Source: Halopseudomonas pertucinogena
Lineage (GTDB): Bacteria; Pseudomonadota; Gammaproteobacteria; Pseudomonadales; Pseudomonadaceae
Length of the DNA stretch: 64,000 bases
Direction of reading: 5' to 3'
NCBI RefSeq assembly: GCF_014646575.1
Contig: NZ_BMNN01000002.1
Coordinates: 518,133 to 582,132 of the forward strand
The translations under genes and the position numbers were made by a program. How positions within the stretch are numbered: position 1 is the stretch's first letter; every line of letters begins with the position of its first letter. Below, piece after piece: positions 1-7,942 of the stretch. Under the pieces are notes generated by a model, which saw only the letters and a list, made by a program, of their open reading frames with translations, searched no databases and had not been told where the DNA came from.

Positions 1-1
1 G

Positions 2-1960
2 TTGCTTACTGCCGTCATTACCGCGCTCGCGCTGGGCACAAGTGGGTGTTTTGACGGTTCGTCATCCTCTTCCAGCTCCAGGTCCAACAGCGGTATCTTC
101 ATCGACAGCGCTGTAGCCGGCCTCGACTACCACGGGGAACGGACTGATCCGGCACTGACCGACGCTGAGGGCCGGTTCAGTTATCGGCGCGATGAAACGC
201 TGCACTTCTCGATCGGTGAGCTGGACCTGGGCTCCGCTGTCGGGGCCGAGGTGCTGACACCGCTCAGCATTACCGAAGGCGCCACCGCGGCAGACGACCC
301 GCGGGTCATCAACAGATTGGTGCTGCTGCAGACACTGGATGCCGACGGCGACCTGAACAACGGCATCCAGCTTACCGAGGCCATCCGCGAGGAAGTATCG
401 CGCCACGCAGCCGACATCGACTTTGACCAGCCCAGCGCCGATTTCAACGCCAGCCTCACGCCCCTGCTGGCGACACTGGAAAGCGCCGGCGCCTTCACCG
501 ACACCGACCCCAGGGCGCGGCGGGTAACCCAGGCCGAGGACGCACTGGAACACTTCCTTCGTTCCACCGGTGAACGCGTCGTGGTCGAGACCACCCACGG
601 CGAGCTGCGCGGTTTCGCCGCTGACGCCAACACCTGGCAATTCCTGGGTATCCCCTACGCGAAACCGCCGATCGGCGAGCTGCGCTGGCGCGCCCCCGAG
701 GCGCTGGAACCCTGGGAGGGCACCCGCGAGGCCATCGCCTGGAGTGATCAGGCCGCGCAGAATTCCGCCCTGGAGCGCTTTGGCGAGGGCGGCATGAGCG
801 AAGACTCCCTGTACCTCAACGTGACGGCACCCAGGAACGCCGACAAGCTGCCGGTGATGGTCTGGTTCCACGGGGGTGGCTTCACCTCCCTGACCAGCAA
901 CACCCGGCCGTTCAACAACCCTGAGGCACTGGCCAGCAAGGGCGTGGTACAGGTTTCAGTGAACCATCGTCTCGGGCCGTTCGGTTATATCGCGCACCCC
1001 GATCTGAGTGCCGAGAGCGGTTACAACGGCTCCGGCAACTATGGCCAGATGGATCTGATTGCGGCTCTGGAGTGGGTGCAGGACAACATCGCCGCCTTTG
1101 GCGGGGATCCGGACAATGTCACCATCTTCGGAGAATCCGGCGGCGGTCGGAAGGTGCTGTCGCTGATGGCCTCCCCCCGTGCTGCCGGCCTGTTCCACCG
1201 GGCCATCAGCCAGAGCGGCACCCTGCATCCGGACACCCGCACCCTGGCCAGTGCCGAAGCCATAGGGGTACGCCTGCAGGAAAACCTCAATGCGGCCTCG
1301 CTTGCCGAAATGCGCGAACGCACCTGGATGGAAGTGGTGGCCGCCGCGGCGACCCTGGTGCCCTATACCAACATCGACAACCACTACCTGCCCTATGCCG
1401 AACGGGAGGCCTTCGAAAGCGCGTCACAGAACGATGTGCCCTTCATGTTCCTGATCAACACCAATGACACCGAGGAGCCGATTGCCACAGTACTCAACGT
1501 GTTCCCCTGGATGGCGGACCACAGCACCTCGCCCCATTACGCCATGCACTTCAGCAAGCAACCTGCCGGCTGGCGGGAGATGGGCGTGACCGCTTACCAC
1601 GCTGCGGAACTGGCCTACCTGTTCAACATGCCGGAAAGCGTCATAACCCACTACCAGCTGGGCCTGGTGCTGGATCCGGCCACCGGTCGCTCGGTACAGA
1701 TCGGTGATCTGAACGGCAACGGCATCACCGGTTCCCAGGGTGATACCGATGACATCTTCACCTCCGCCGGCTTCGACGAAACCGACGACCTGGTCATCGA
1801 GCGCATGATGACCATGTGGACCAACTTCGCCAAGACCGGTGACCCGAGCATTCCCGGGGAACTGGAATTCCCGCTGTACGACGCCCAGGCCCAGCGCTAT
1901 GTCGAGATGGACACTGAAGCCAGCGTCCAGACCGATATTTCCAGCGTGTTCGCAGACTGA
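2..1960 (+). CDS. Type B carboxylesterase lipoprotein, 5' end probably outside window
   Basis: Secreted or outer-membrane esterase of the para-nitrobenzyl esterase/carboxylesterase type B family. From about residue 195 the protein reads as a classic family member: HGELRGF, LGIPYAKPPIGELRWR, VWFHGGGF (oxyanion hole) and the nucleophile elbow GESGGG with Ser379. The likely catalytic His is 533, in YHAAELAYLF. The first 20 residues end in GTSGC followed by a serine run, which looks like a lipobox and linker. No basic n-region is visible and the frame begins at a TTG on the window edge, so the true start may lie upstream. Residues about 30-190 form an extra domain (FIDSAVAGLDY, LQTLDADGDLNNGI) that plain carboxylesterases lack. 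The substrate is unknown. Confidence 0.85.
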   Translation: MLTAVITALALGTSGCFDGSSSSSSSRSNSGIFIDSAVAGLDYHGERTDPALTDAEGRFSYRRDETLHFSIGELDLGSAVGAEVLTPLSITEGATAADDPRVINRLVLLQTLDADGDLNNGIQLTEAIREEVSRHAADIDFDQPSADFNASLTPLLATLESAGAFTDTDPRARRVTQAEDALEHFLRSTGERVVVETTHGELRGFAADANTWQFLGIPYAKPPIGELRWRAPEALEPWEGTREAIAWSDQAAQNSALERFGEGGMSEDSLYLNVTAPRNADKLPVMVWFHGGGFTSLTSNTRPFNNPEALASKGVVQVSVNHRLGPFGYIAHPDLSAESGYNGSGNYGQMDLIAALEWVQDNIAAFGGDPDNVTIFGESGGGRKVLSLMASPRAAGLFHRAISQSGTLHPDTRTLASAEAIGVRLQENLNAASLAEMRERTWMEVVAAAATLVPYTNIDNHYLPYAEREAFESASQNDVPFMFLINTNDTEEPIATVLNVFPWMADHSTSPHYAMHFSKQPAGWREMGVTAYHAAELAYLFNMPESVITHYQLGLVLDPATGRSVQIGDLNGNGITGSQGDTDDIFTSAGFDETDDLVIERMMTMWTNFAKTGDPSIPGELEFPLYDAQAQRYVEMDTEASVQTDISSVFAD

Positions 1961-2150
1961 CTGTCGCCCCCAGTACGGCAACAGATTCAGCCATGGAGTA
2001 ACTTCCACACGGCCGCACACTCCGTCAGGGGGTGTGCAGCCCTTCCCGCCCACTCCCTCCCATTGCCGACGCAAAGTAATTGACCTGGATCATGGCTGCA
2101 GCCCCGCTCCAGGCGTCTAATGGGCTTATACCCTCTCCGCGGAGCAAGTA

Positions 2151-3482
2151 ATGCGTCGTATCACCTGGGTGTTCTGGCTCATCCTGGCCGTACTGACCGT
2201 GCTGTGGTTGCTGGCTGAGCCAGGGGCGTTCGGTACTCACGGGATTTTCCCCGTACGCACCCTGCTGGTCCAGCTGACCGGCATCCTGGCCATCGGCTGC
2301 ATGAGTCTGGCCATGCTGCTGGCCCTGCGACCGCGCTGGCTGGAAGGCTGGCTGGGCGGGCTGGACAAGATGTACCGGCTGCACAAGTGGCTGGGCATCG
2401 GCGCGCTGGTGCTGTCCGTCCTGCACTGGCTGGTGACCAAGGGGCCGAAGTGGGCGGTAGGCTGGGGCTGGATCACCCGCCCGGCCAAGGACGGCGGCGC
2501 CAACCTCTCGACACTGGAAGCCTTTTTGCGCGGCCAGCGCGGGCTGGCCGAAAGCATCGGCGAATGGGCTTTCTATGCCGCCGTACTGCTGATCGCCCTG
2601 GCACTGATCAAGCGCTTCCCCTACCGGCTGTTCTACCAGAGCCACCGGCTGCTGGCGCTGGTCTACCTGGCACTGGTGGTGCACAGCCTGGTACTGCTCA
2701 CATTCAGCTACTGGACCACACCGGTCGGCTGGGTCACCGCCGCGTTGCTGGCCGTCGGCAGCTGGGGCGCGCTGCAGTCATTGCTGAGACGGATCGGCAC
2801 CGGACGGCGGGTGTCCGGCCGCATTACCGGACTGCATTACTTCCCCGGCGTCCGTTCCCTGCAGGTGGACGCGCGGGTGCCGGGCTGGCCGGGACACCAA
2901 CCCGGTCAGTTTGCCTTCGCAACCTCGGACCGCAGCGAGGGCTTTCACCCCTACACCATCGCCTCCTGCTGGCAGCCGCAGAACCCGCAGATCACCTTCA
3001 TAGTCAAGGAGTTGGGAGATCATACCCGCGCCCTGCACGAGCGGCTGCGCGTGGGCGCAGAGGTCACCGTGGAAGGGCCATACGGCTGCTTCACCTTCGA
3101 TGACGATCGCCGTCGGCAGATCTGGATCGGCGGCGGCATCGGCGTCACGCCCTTCATCGCCCGTCTCCGGCATCTGGCCAGCCACCCGCAGGACAACCGG
3201 CCGGTGGACTTCTTCCACAGTACCGCCGAGGTCGACGAGGAGGCCCTGGCGAGACTGGCAGAGGATGCCAGTCACACGCAGGTTCAGATGCATCTGCTGA
3301 TCAGCAGCCGCGACGGCTACCTGACCGGCGAACGCATACGCGCCGCCGTACCCGACTGGCAGGAGGCAAGCATCTGGTTCTGCGGCCCGGCGGGATTCGC
3401 TCAGGCCCTGCGCGAGGATTTCGCCCGGCACGGCTTTGACGTGCACCGGCACTTCCATCAGGAGATGTTCGACATGCGCTGA
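2151..3482 (+). CDS. Ferric reductase-like transmembrane flavoprotein
   Basis: Membrane oxidoreductase of the ferric reductase/NADPH oxidase superfamily, expected to pass electrons from NAD(P)H through FAD to haem and an acceptor across the inner membrane. The first 220 residues hold about six hydrophobic helices; His residues in RLHKWLGIGALVLSVLHW and FYQSHRLLALVYLALVVHS are candidate haem ligands. The C-terminal half is a ferredoxin-reductase module: HPYTIAS for FAD, GGIGVTPF and FCGPAGF for the nucleotide. The start is the ATG ten bases after a GGAG ribosome site at 2141. It converges on pchF, with a shared terminator between them. The physiological acceptor cannot be told; ferric chelate reduction is only the family's best-known role. 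Confidence 0.85.
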   Translation: MRRITWVFWLILAVLTVLWLLAEPGAFGTHGIFPVRTLLVQLTGILAIGCMSLAMLLALRPRWLEGWLGGLDKMYRLHKWLGIGALVLSVLHWLVTKGPKWAVGWGWITRPAKDGGANLSTLEAFLRGQRGLAESIGEWAFYAAVLLIALALIKRFPYRLFYQSHRLLALVYLALVVHSLVLLTFSYWTTPVGWVTAALLAVGSWGALQSLLRRIGTGRRVSGRITGLHYFPGVRSLQVDARVPGWPGHQPGQFAFATSDRSEGFHPYTIASCWQPQNPQITFIVKELGDHTRALHERLRVGAEVTVEGPYGCFTFDDDRRRQIWIGGGIGVTPFIARLRHLASHPQDNRPVDFFHSTAEVDEEALARLAEDASHTQVQMHLLISSRDGYLTGERIRAAVPDWQEASIWFCGPAGFAQALREDFARHGFDVHRHFHQEMFDMR

Positions 3483-3500
3483 GCCAGGGAACCGGAAACG

Positions 3501-3530
3501 ACAAAGGGCAGCCCGAGGGCTGCCCTTTGT
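3501..3530. terminator. Bidirectional terminator hairpin
   Basis: Perfect 14-bp inverted repeat ACAAAGGGCAGCCC / GGGCTGCCCTTTGT with a 2-base loop, between two convergent genes. The A-rich and T-rich ends let it serve both strands. Confidence 0.8.
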
Positions 3531-3545
3531 CTGGTACGGAATCGA

Positions 3546-5117
3546 TCAGGACTTCTTGTAGTTGTCCAGATCGATGCCCGAACGGCCCGGGGCGAGAATG
3601 TTGTTCGGGTCCACAGCGCGCTTGATGGCGTGCTCCAGATCCCGTTTCACTTCCCCGTAGCTCTGTGCCACCCGCTCCTGGAACCGGGTGTTTACACGGT
3701 ACACCGCATAGCCTTCCTTCTCGAACTCGTCCAGCAGTTCGTTGAAGCAGGCGTCGGCGCGCTGGGTTTCTTCCTCGTTGGTGCGGTCGTACAGCACGTC
3801 GATGACGTGGTGCATGTCACGCGGGGCAACGATGAACTCCGCAACATAGTCCAGGCCATGCTTGTGCAGAATGCGCTTGGCCAGTGCCGCCTGCTTGCGG
3901 CACTCGCTTCCGCGTGCCTCGCTCACCGGCGCGAACCACATGGAGCCACCGCCCCCACGCCAGTTGTACAGACCGAATTCCTGCAGGTTGGGCACACCGG
4001 ACATCAGCTCGGCGCGGTATTTGAACGGCTGGGTATCGCCGGCGTCTTCCTGGGTGACGATACGGCCCTTGCCGAGCTTCTTGAAGGTGTCGGTGACGAT
4101 CTTCCAGTTCACGTCGACCTGCTCCTGGGTACCGTACAGCGCTGCGTACAGGTTCCAGGCGCCCATGCCGGTGTCTTCCTGCATCTTCTTCAGGATTTCG
4201 TCCGGAGTGTGGCCGGGCTCGGAGGTGTACTGGGCCCGGGTCAGGTGGGCACTGCCCGCTTCCCACAGCACGTTGGCAATCACCACCGAGTTGGGAATGG
4301 TGTTGTTCATGCGCAGCGGACGCAGGGCATCGACAATCTCGATGATATCTTCTTCATTTTCGAAGATTACTTCGAAGGGCTTGAACACCGGCGGCTTGGG
4401 CATCAGCCAGAAGCCCATCTTGGTGCAGATACCGTAGTTGGCCTGGGTGAACATGCCGTCCAGGGTCGGACCGTAGCCCCACTTGAAGATCTGCCAGGTG
4501 TTGCTGCCCTTCACACCGCCCATGCCGGTGCGGTAGACATCACCATTGGCCAGTACCACTTCCATGCCGCACTGCATCATGAAATGTTCGCCGTAGGGGG
4601 TGTAACCCACACCACGGTCCATGGTGTTACCCACCGGGCCGGCAATGGCCGACGGAGCGGAGAACGACAGCATGACCGGCAGGTTGTTTTCCTGAATGTA
4701 GTTGTACAGCTGGCCGTAGGTGACGCCCGGCTCGACCAGCGCGTAGCACATTTCGGGATCGATCTTGATGATCTTGTTCATCTTCTTCAGATCCAGAATC
4801 ACCTGGCCACGCTGTCCGGGAGCAGCCGAGCCGTAGCCGAAGTTGCGGCCGGTGGAGATGGTCCAGATCGGGATGCGGTGCTCGTTACAGATCTTGACCA
4901 CACCCTGCACCTGTTCGACCGTGGTGGCAGTCAGCGCGGCGGAGGGGGCATGGGCGGCGTTTTCCACCGACATCATGATCTTGTTGTAGGGCACCAGCTG
5001 CTGCTGTTCCAGCAGCACGTTCTCGTCACCCAGCAGGGCGCGGAACTTGTTTACCGCCTGGTTGAAGTTTTCCTGCGTGACACCTTTGGGCAGCAGGGAA
5101 GCATTTTGTTCAGACAT
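3546..5117 (-). CDS. pchF: 4-cresol dehydrogenase (hydroxylating), flavoprotein subunit
   Basis: Oxidises p-cresol to 4-hydroxybenzyl alcohol and on to 4-hydroxybenzaldehyde, passing electrons to the PchC cytochrome; it acts in the periplasm as a flavocytochrome. The 523-residue protein closely follows the remembered sequence of P. putida p-cresol methylhydroxylase along its whole length, including CNEHRIPIWTISTGRNFGYG (FAD-binding PP loop), PVGNTMDRGVGYTPYGEH and the C-terminal DPNNILAPGRSGIDL. Tyr384 in GLYNWRGGGG corresponds to the tyrosine that carries the covalent FAD in that enzyme. It is the last gene of the pchACXF operon, 13 bp after pchX. A eugenol hydroxylase is the main alternative in this family, but the resemblance favours p-cresol. 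Confidence 0.93.
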   Translation of the reverse strand: MSEQNASLLPKGVTQENFNQAVNKFRALLGDENVLLEQQQLVPYNKIMMSVENAAHAPSAALTATTVEQVQGVVKICNEHRIPIWTISTGRNFGYGSAAPGQRGQVILDLKKMNKIIKIDPEMCYALVEPGVTYGQLYNYIQENNLPVMLSFSAPSAIAGPVGNTMDRGVGYTPYGEHFMMQCGMEVVLANGDVYRTGMGGVKGSNTWQIFKWGYGPTLDGMFTQANYGICTKMGFWLMPKPPVFKPFEVIFENEEDIIEIVDALRPLRMNNTIPNSVVIANVLWEAGSAHLTRAQYTSEPGHTPDEILKKMQEDTGMGAWNLYAALYGTQEQVDVNWKIVTDTFKKLGKGRIVTQEDAGDTQPFKYRAELMSGVPNLQEFGLYNWRGGGGSMWFAPVSEARGSECRKQAALAKRILHKHGLDYVAEFIVAPRDMHHVIDVLYDRTNEEETQRADACFNELLDEFEKEGYAVYRVNTRFQERVAQSYGEVKRDLEHAIKRAVDPNNILAPGRSGIDLDNYKKS

Positions 5118-5130
5118 GGATCAGACTCCT

Positions 5131-5820
5131 TCAGGTCTCGATCGAAAAGGAAACGAAGCTGCCGTTCAGTGGCATGCGGTTGGCGGTGACCAGCGGAGCC
5201 ATGGCCGGACGGCGTACGCCCAGCGAGCCAAGCAGGTAACCCAGGCTCGCAGCCCACTGCTCGGAGTGCGCCATGGTGCGTGCGGGACCGGCCAGCTGAC
5301 GGGCCGGTGCGGTACTGCCCGAGCGCTCTTCGTTTAGGCTGAAACCTGCACCGCAGGCATGCAGCTGGCGGCTCATCTGCCGCGAGCAGCCTTCGGCGAG
5401 GGAGGTATTGAGCAGATGATGGCGGCTCTGCCCCGCGCTGGCCATGTGCTGGCCGACCCAGTTCACCCGGGCTCCGGCACTGCGCGCCTGGTCAATCACC
5501 AACGCAGCGGTGGCATCATCCAGCAGGCCGATGATGTGCATCGGCTTGCCGCTGCGCAATTGCATGTCCAGCTGCTGCATGACGCTCAGACTGGAATCCA
5601 TCTTCTGCAGCTGCATGGGGTTGCCACTCGCCCGGACACCCTCGACAAAGGCCGAGTCCGCGGTTTCCCGGCCAACCAGCGCCACCACCGGTCGGCTGCC
5701 GGCGCCCGCGCCGGGTGCACCGGAGACACCCGCCAGTGAAGGCAATGAGGCCCCCATGGTCAGCCCAGCGAGACTGCCCCAGGCCATACCCTTGAGTACA
5801 AAACGACGATCCACACTCAT
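5131..5820 (-). CDS. pchX: PchX-like periplasmic protein with Tat signal
   Basis: Unknown biochemical role. It takes the position of pchX in the P. putida pchACXF operon, between the cytochrome and flavoprotein genes. The 229-residue protein begins with a twin-arginine type signal: DRRFVLKGM, then a hydrophobic stretch ending near SLPSLAG. A folded export route would suit a partner of the flavoprotein, since PchF itself shows no signal peptide. The rest is a globular region with no motif I can name (VVALVGRETADSAFVEGV near the front). An assembly or co-export role for PchF is inference from position and signal alone. It starts 10 bp after pchC. Confidence 0.7.
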   Translation of the reverse strand: MSVDRRFVLKGMAWGSLAGLTMGASLPSLAGVSGAPGAGAGSRPVVALVGRETADSAFVEGVRASGNPMQLQKMDSSLSVMQQLDMQLRSGKPMHIIGLLDDATAALVIDQARSAGARVNWVGQHMASAGQSRHHLLNTSLAEGCSRQMSRQLHACGAGFSLNEERSGSTAPARQLAGPARTMAHSEQWAASLGYLLGSLGVRRPAMAPLVTANRMPLNGSFVSFSIET

Positions 5821-5830
5821 GATGGCCTCC

Positions 5831-6163
5831 TCAGGGTTGCTCTACCAGCGGCAGGGTTGCGATGTACTCGGTCACCTTGGTGATGGATTCATCATCGACG
5901 TAGGAATCGGGAAAGGCCGGCATGGCGTTGAAGCCGTTGCGCACGATGGCCTTGACATAGGCCTCCGGCAGGCCACGTCCGCCCAGCGACGGGCCGACGT
6001 TGACTTCGGGGGCGTGGCAGTGACCGCATACGTTGTCGTACAGGTGCTTGCCACTGTCCCACTGAGGTTGCTCTTCTGCCTGAGCGGCCGCCGACAGCAG
6101 TACCAGTGGCAGGCCTGCCAGCAGGACACGCTTGGCAGTCGCACTGCCTGGAAGTGACTTCAT
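5831..6163 (-). CDS. pchC: 4-cresol dehydrogenase, cytochrome c subunit
   Basis: Small periplasmic class I cytochrome c that takes electrons from the PchF flavin. The 110-residue precursor has an n-region with Lys/Arg, a hydrophobic core and a cleavage site near AAAQA (about residue 29). One haem site is present, CGHCH, with Cys46, Cys49 and His50; Met81 in FNAMPAFP is the likely sixth ligand. The size agrees with the roughly 80-residue mature cytochrome of p-cresol methylhydroxylase. It lies 67 bp after pchA and 10 bp before pchX in the same operon. Confidence 0.9.
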   Translation of the reverse strand: MKSLPGSATAKRVLLAGLPLVLLSAAAQAEEQPQWDSGKHLYDNVCGHCHAPEVNVGPSLGGRGLPEAYVKAIVRNGFNAMPAFPDSYVDDESITKVTEYIATLPLVEQP

Positions 6164-6230
6164 CTGGAGACTCCTTTTCTGTATTTCTCTTTATATCGAG
6201 CCGCATGACTCGCTCGATGGACTAAACGAC

Positions 6231-7703
6231 TCAGAACGGATAACCGCGCGGGGTGTGCTGCACAGTGATCCAGTGATCGGTGGTGAACTCTTCGATCGCC
6301 CAATCGCCGTTGAAGCGCCCCAGACCCGAGTTCTTCTCACCACCGAAGGGCGCGTTGGGCTCGTCATTCACCGGCATGTCGTTGACGTGGGTCATGCCGG
6401 CACGGATGCCCTGGGCAAACGCCACACCCTTGGCGATATCCCGGGTGAACACCGCGCTGGACAGGCCATACTCTGTGCTGTTGGCCAGTTCCAGCGCGTG
6501 ATCCGCGTCGCGCGCCGTCTGGATACCGACCAGCGGTCCGAAGATTTCCTCGCGGGCGATTTCCATGTCCGGGGTGACGTTGCCGAACACATGGGGAGGC
6601 ATGACGTTGCCCTGGGGCTCGCTGCCCACCAGCAGGGTCGCGCCCTCTTCCTGTGCCAGGCGGACCTTCTCCTTGAGACCGTCCAGCTGCTTGGCGTTGA
6701 TTACGGGGCCGACCACGGTTTCCGGTTTGCTCGGGTCGCCATAGGGCAACGCCTTGACCCGCTCGACGAAGCGGTTGGTGAATTCTTCCACCAGCGGCTG
6801 CTCGACGATGATGCGGTTGACTGCCATGCAGATCTGGCCCTGATGCAGGAAGGAACCCACCACCGCAGCATTGACTGCCGCTTCCACGTCAGCATCTGCC
6901 AGCACCACGAACGGGCTGTTGCCACCCAGCTCCAGCGCCACATGCTTGAGATGCTCACCGCCGGCGGCAATCCGACCGATGTTGCGGCCGACAGGGGTGG
7001 AGCCGGTGAAGGAAATGAACGCCGGTACCGGATGCTCAACGAACGCGTCGCCGATTTCGGAACCGGGCCCCACCACTACGCTGAGCACGCCCGCCGGCAG
7101 ACCGGCCTCTTCGAAGATGCGCGCCAGCAGCAGGCCACCGGTCACCGGGGTATCACTGGCGGGCTTGATGACGACCGCGTTACCCAGCGCCAGCGCCGGT
7201 GAAACCGAACGGGCGCTGAGGTGCAGCGGGAAGTTCCATGGGCTGATCACACCGATGACCCCCAGCGGCGCGCGATACACGCGGCTTTCCTTGCCCGGCA
7301 CGTCGGAAGGCAGGATACGACCGTGGACCCGGCCAGGCAGGCTCGCGGACTCCAGAGTGATGGCACGGGCGGCGCCCCATTCGATCTGCGCCTTGATCCG
7401 GCTGCTGCCAGCTTCCCGGATCAACCAGTTGACGATCTCGTCCTTGCGCTCGTCGAAGATTTCCACTGCCCGGCGCATGACGCTGCCACGCTCGGTGGGT
7501 CCCATGGCCGCCCATTCGCGCTGGGCCTCGGCCGCCTTGCGATAGGCTTCGTCCAGGTCCTCGCGGGTGGCCATTGGCACACTCAGCAATTGTTCACCGG
7601 TGAAGGGATCTGTCACGTCCAGGGTGCGGGTGCCGCTCCCGGCACGCCACTGGCCGGCAATCGGCTGAAGTTCCAGATTCTGAAAGACAGGCTTGCTAGT
7701 CAT
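6231..7703 (-). CDS. pchA: 4-hydroxybenzaldehyde dehydrogenase (aldehyde dehydrogenase family)
   Basis: NAD(P)-dependent aldehyde dehydrogenase, expected to convert 4-hydroxybenzaldehyde to 4-hydroxybenzoate in the cytoplasm, the step after PchCF. The 490 residues carry the family signature throughout: [10 protein letters not shown], the nucleotide-site FTGSTPVGR, general base Glu258 in LELGGNSPF, catalytic Cys292 in GQICMAVNR, and EEIFGPLVG near the end. It is related to benzaldehyde and vanillin dehydrogenases (XylC/AreC/Vdh), which are the alternatives. It is the first gene of the operon, about 78 nt downstream of the predicted start of the sigma-54 promoter at 7792-7807. Confidence 0.88.
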   Translation of the reverse strand: MTSKPVFQNLELQPIAGQWRAGSGTRTLDVTDPFTGEQLLSVPMATREDLDEAYRKAAEAQREWAAMGPTERGSVMRRAVEIFDERKDEIVNWLIREAGSSRIKAQIEWGAARAITLESASLPGRVHGRILPSDVPGKESRVYRAPLGVIGVISPWNFPLHLSARSVSPALALGNAVVIKPASDTPVTGGLLLARIFEEAGLPAGVLSVVVGPGSEIGDAFVEHPVPAFISFTGSTPVGRNIGRIAAGGEHLKHVALELGGNSPFVVLADADVEAAVNAAVVGSFLHQGQICMAVNRIIVEQPLVEEFTNRFVERVKALPYGDPSKPETVVGPVINAKQLDGLKEKVRLAQEEGATLLVGSEPQGNVMPPHVFGNVTPDMEIAREEIFGPLVGIQTARDADHALELANSTEYGLSSAVFTRDIAKGVAFAQGIRAGMTHVNDMPVNDEPNAPFGGEKNSGLGRFNGDWAIEEFTTDHWITVQHTPRGYPF

Positions 7704-7791
7704 CTGATTTCTCTCTCATATGTTCGACTCCCAACGCCCCGGCGGCAGGCCGGCAGGCCCCGCAACGCACAGGAAGGGATTCCTGGTGTGT

Positions 7792-7807
7792 TACAAGTTC
7801 TGTGCCA
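7792..7807 (-). promoter_or_regulatory. Sigma-54 (-24/-12) promoter of pchACXF
   Basis: On the minus strand the bases read TGGCAC-AGAAC-TTGTA. This is the full -24 element, correct 5-base spacing, and a -12 element with one change (TTGTA for TTGCA). It points at pchA, and a sigma-54 activator gene is divergent from it. Confidence 0.8.
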
Positions 7808-7885
7808 GCTTCAGCTTAGGCGACGAAACGCCGCACAGCCATTCCCCGCGACCCAACGGTCAGAAGCCGGCCGGTGAATGTGTCT

Positions 7886-7923
7886 AAATTTCAACACGCG
7901 CGTATAATTGAGCGCGCAAATTT
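7886..7923. promoter_or_regulatory. Candidate upstream activating site overlapping the activator's own promoter
   Basis: AAATTT occurs at both ends (7886-7891 and 7918-7923), with TCAA and TTGA arms inside (7891-7894 and 7908-7911), giving an imperfect inverted repeat about 80-120 bp upstream of the -24 box, where XylR/DmpR-type activators bind. A perfect sigma-70 -10 box, TATAAT, lies inside it at 7903-7908, facing the activator gene; its -35 is weak. Occupancy would couple operon activation with autorepression. Confidence 0.5.
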
Positions 7924-7942
7924 CACCACATACAGGCACTGA

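Noticed and set aside
3630..5189. Long open frame antisense to pchF
   Set aside because: It is a shadow of the GC-rich pchF gene, has His/Gln/Val-rich composition with no domain, and pchF is certain.
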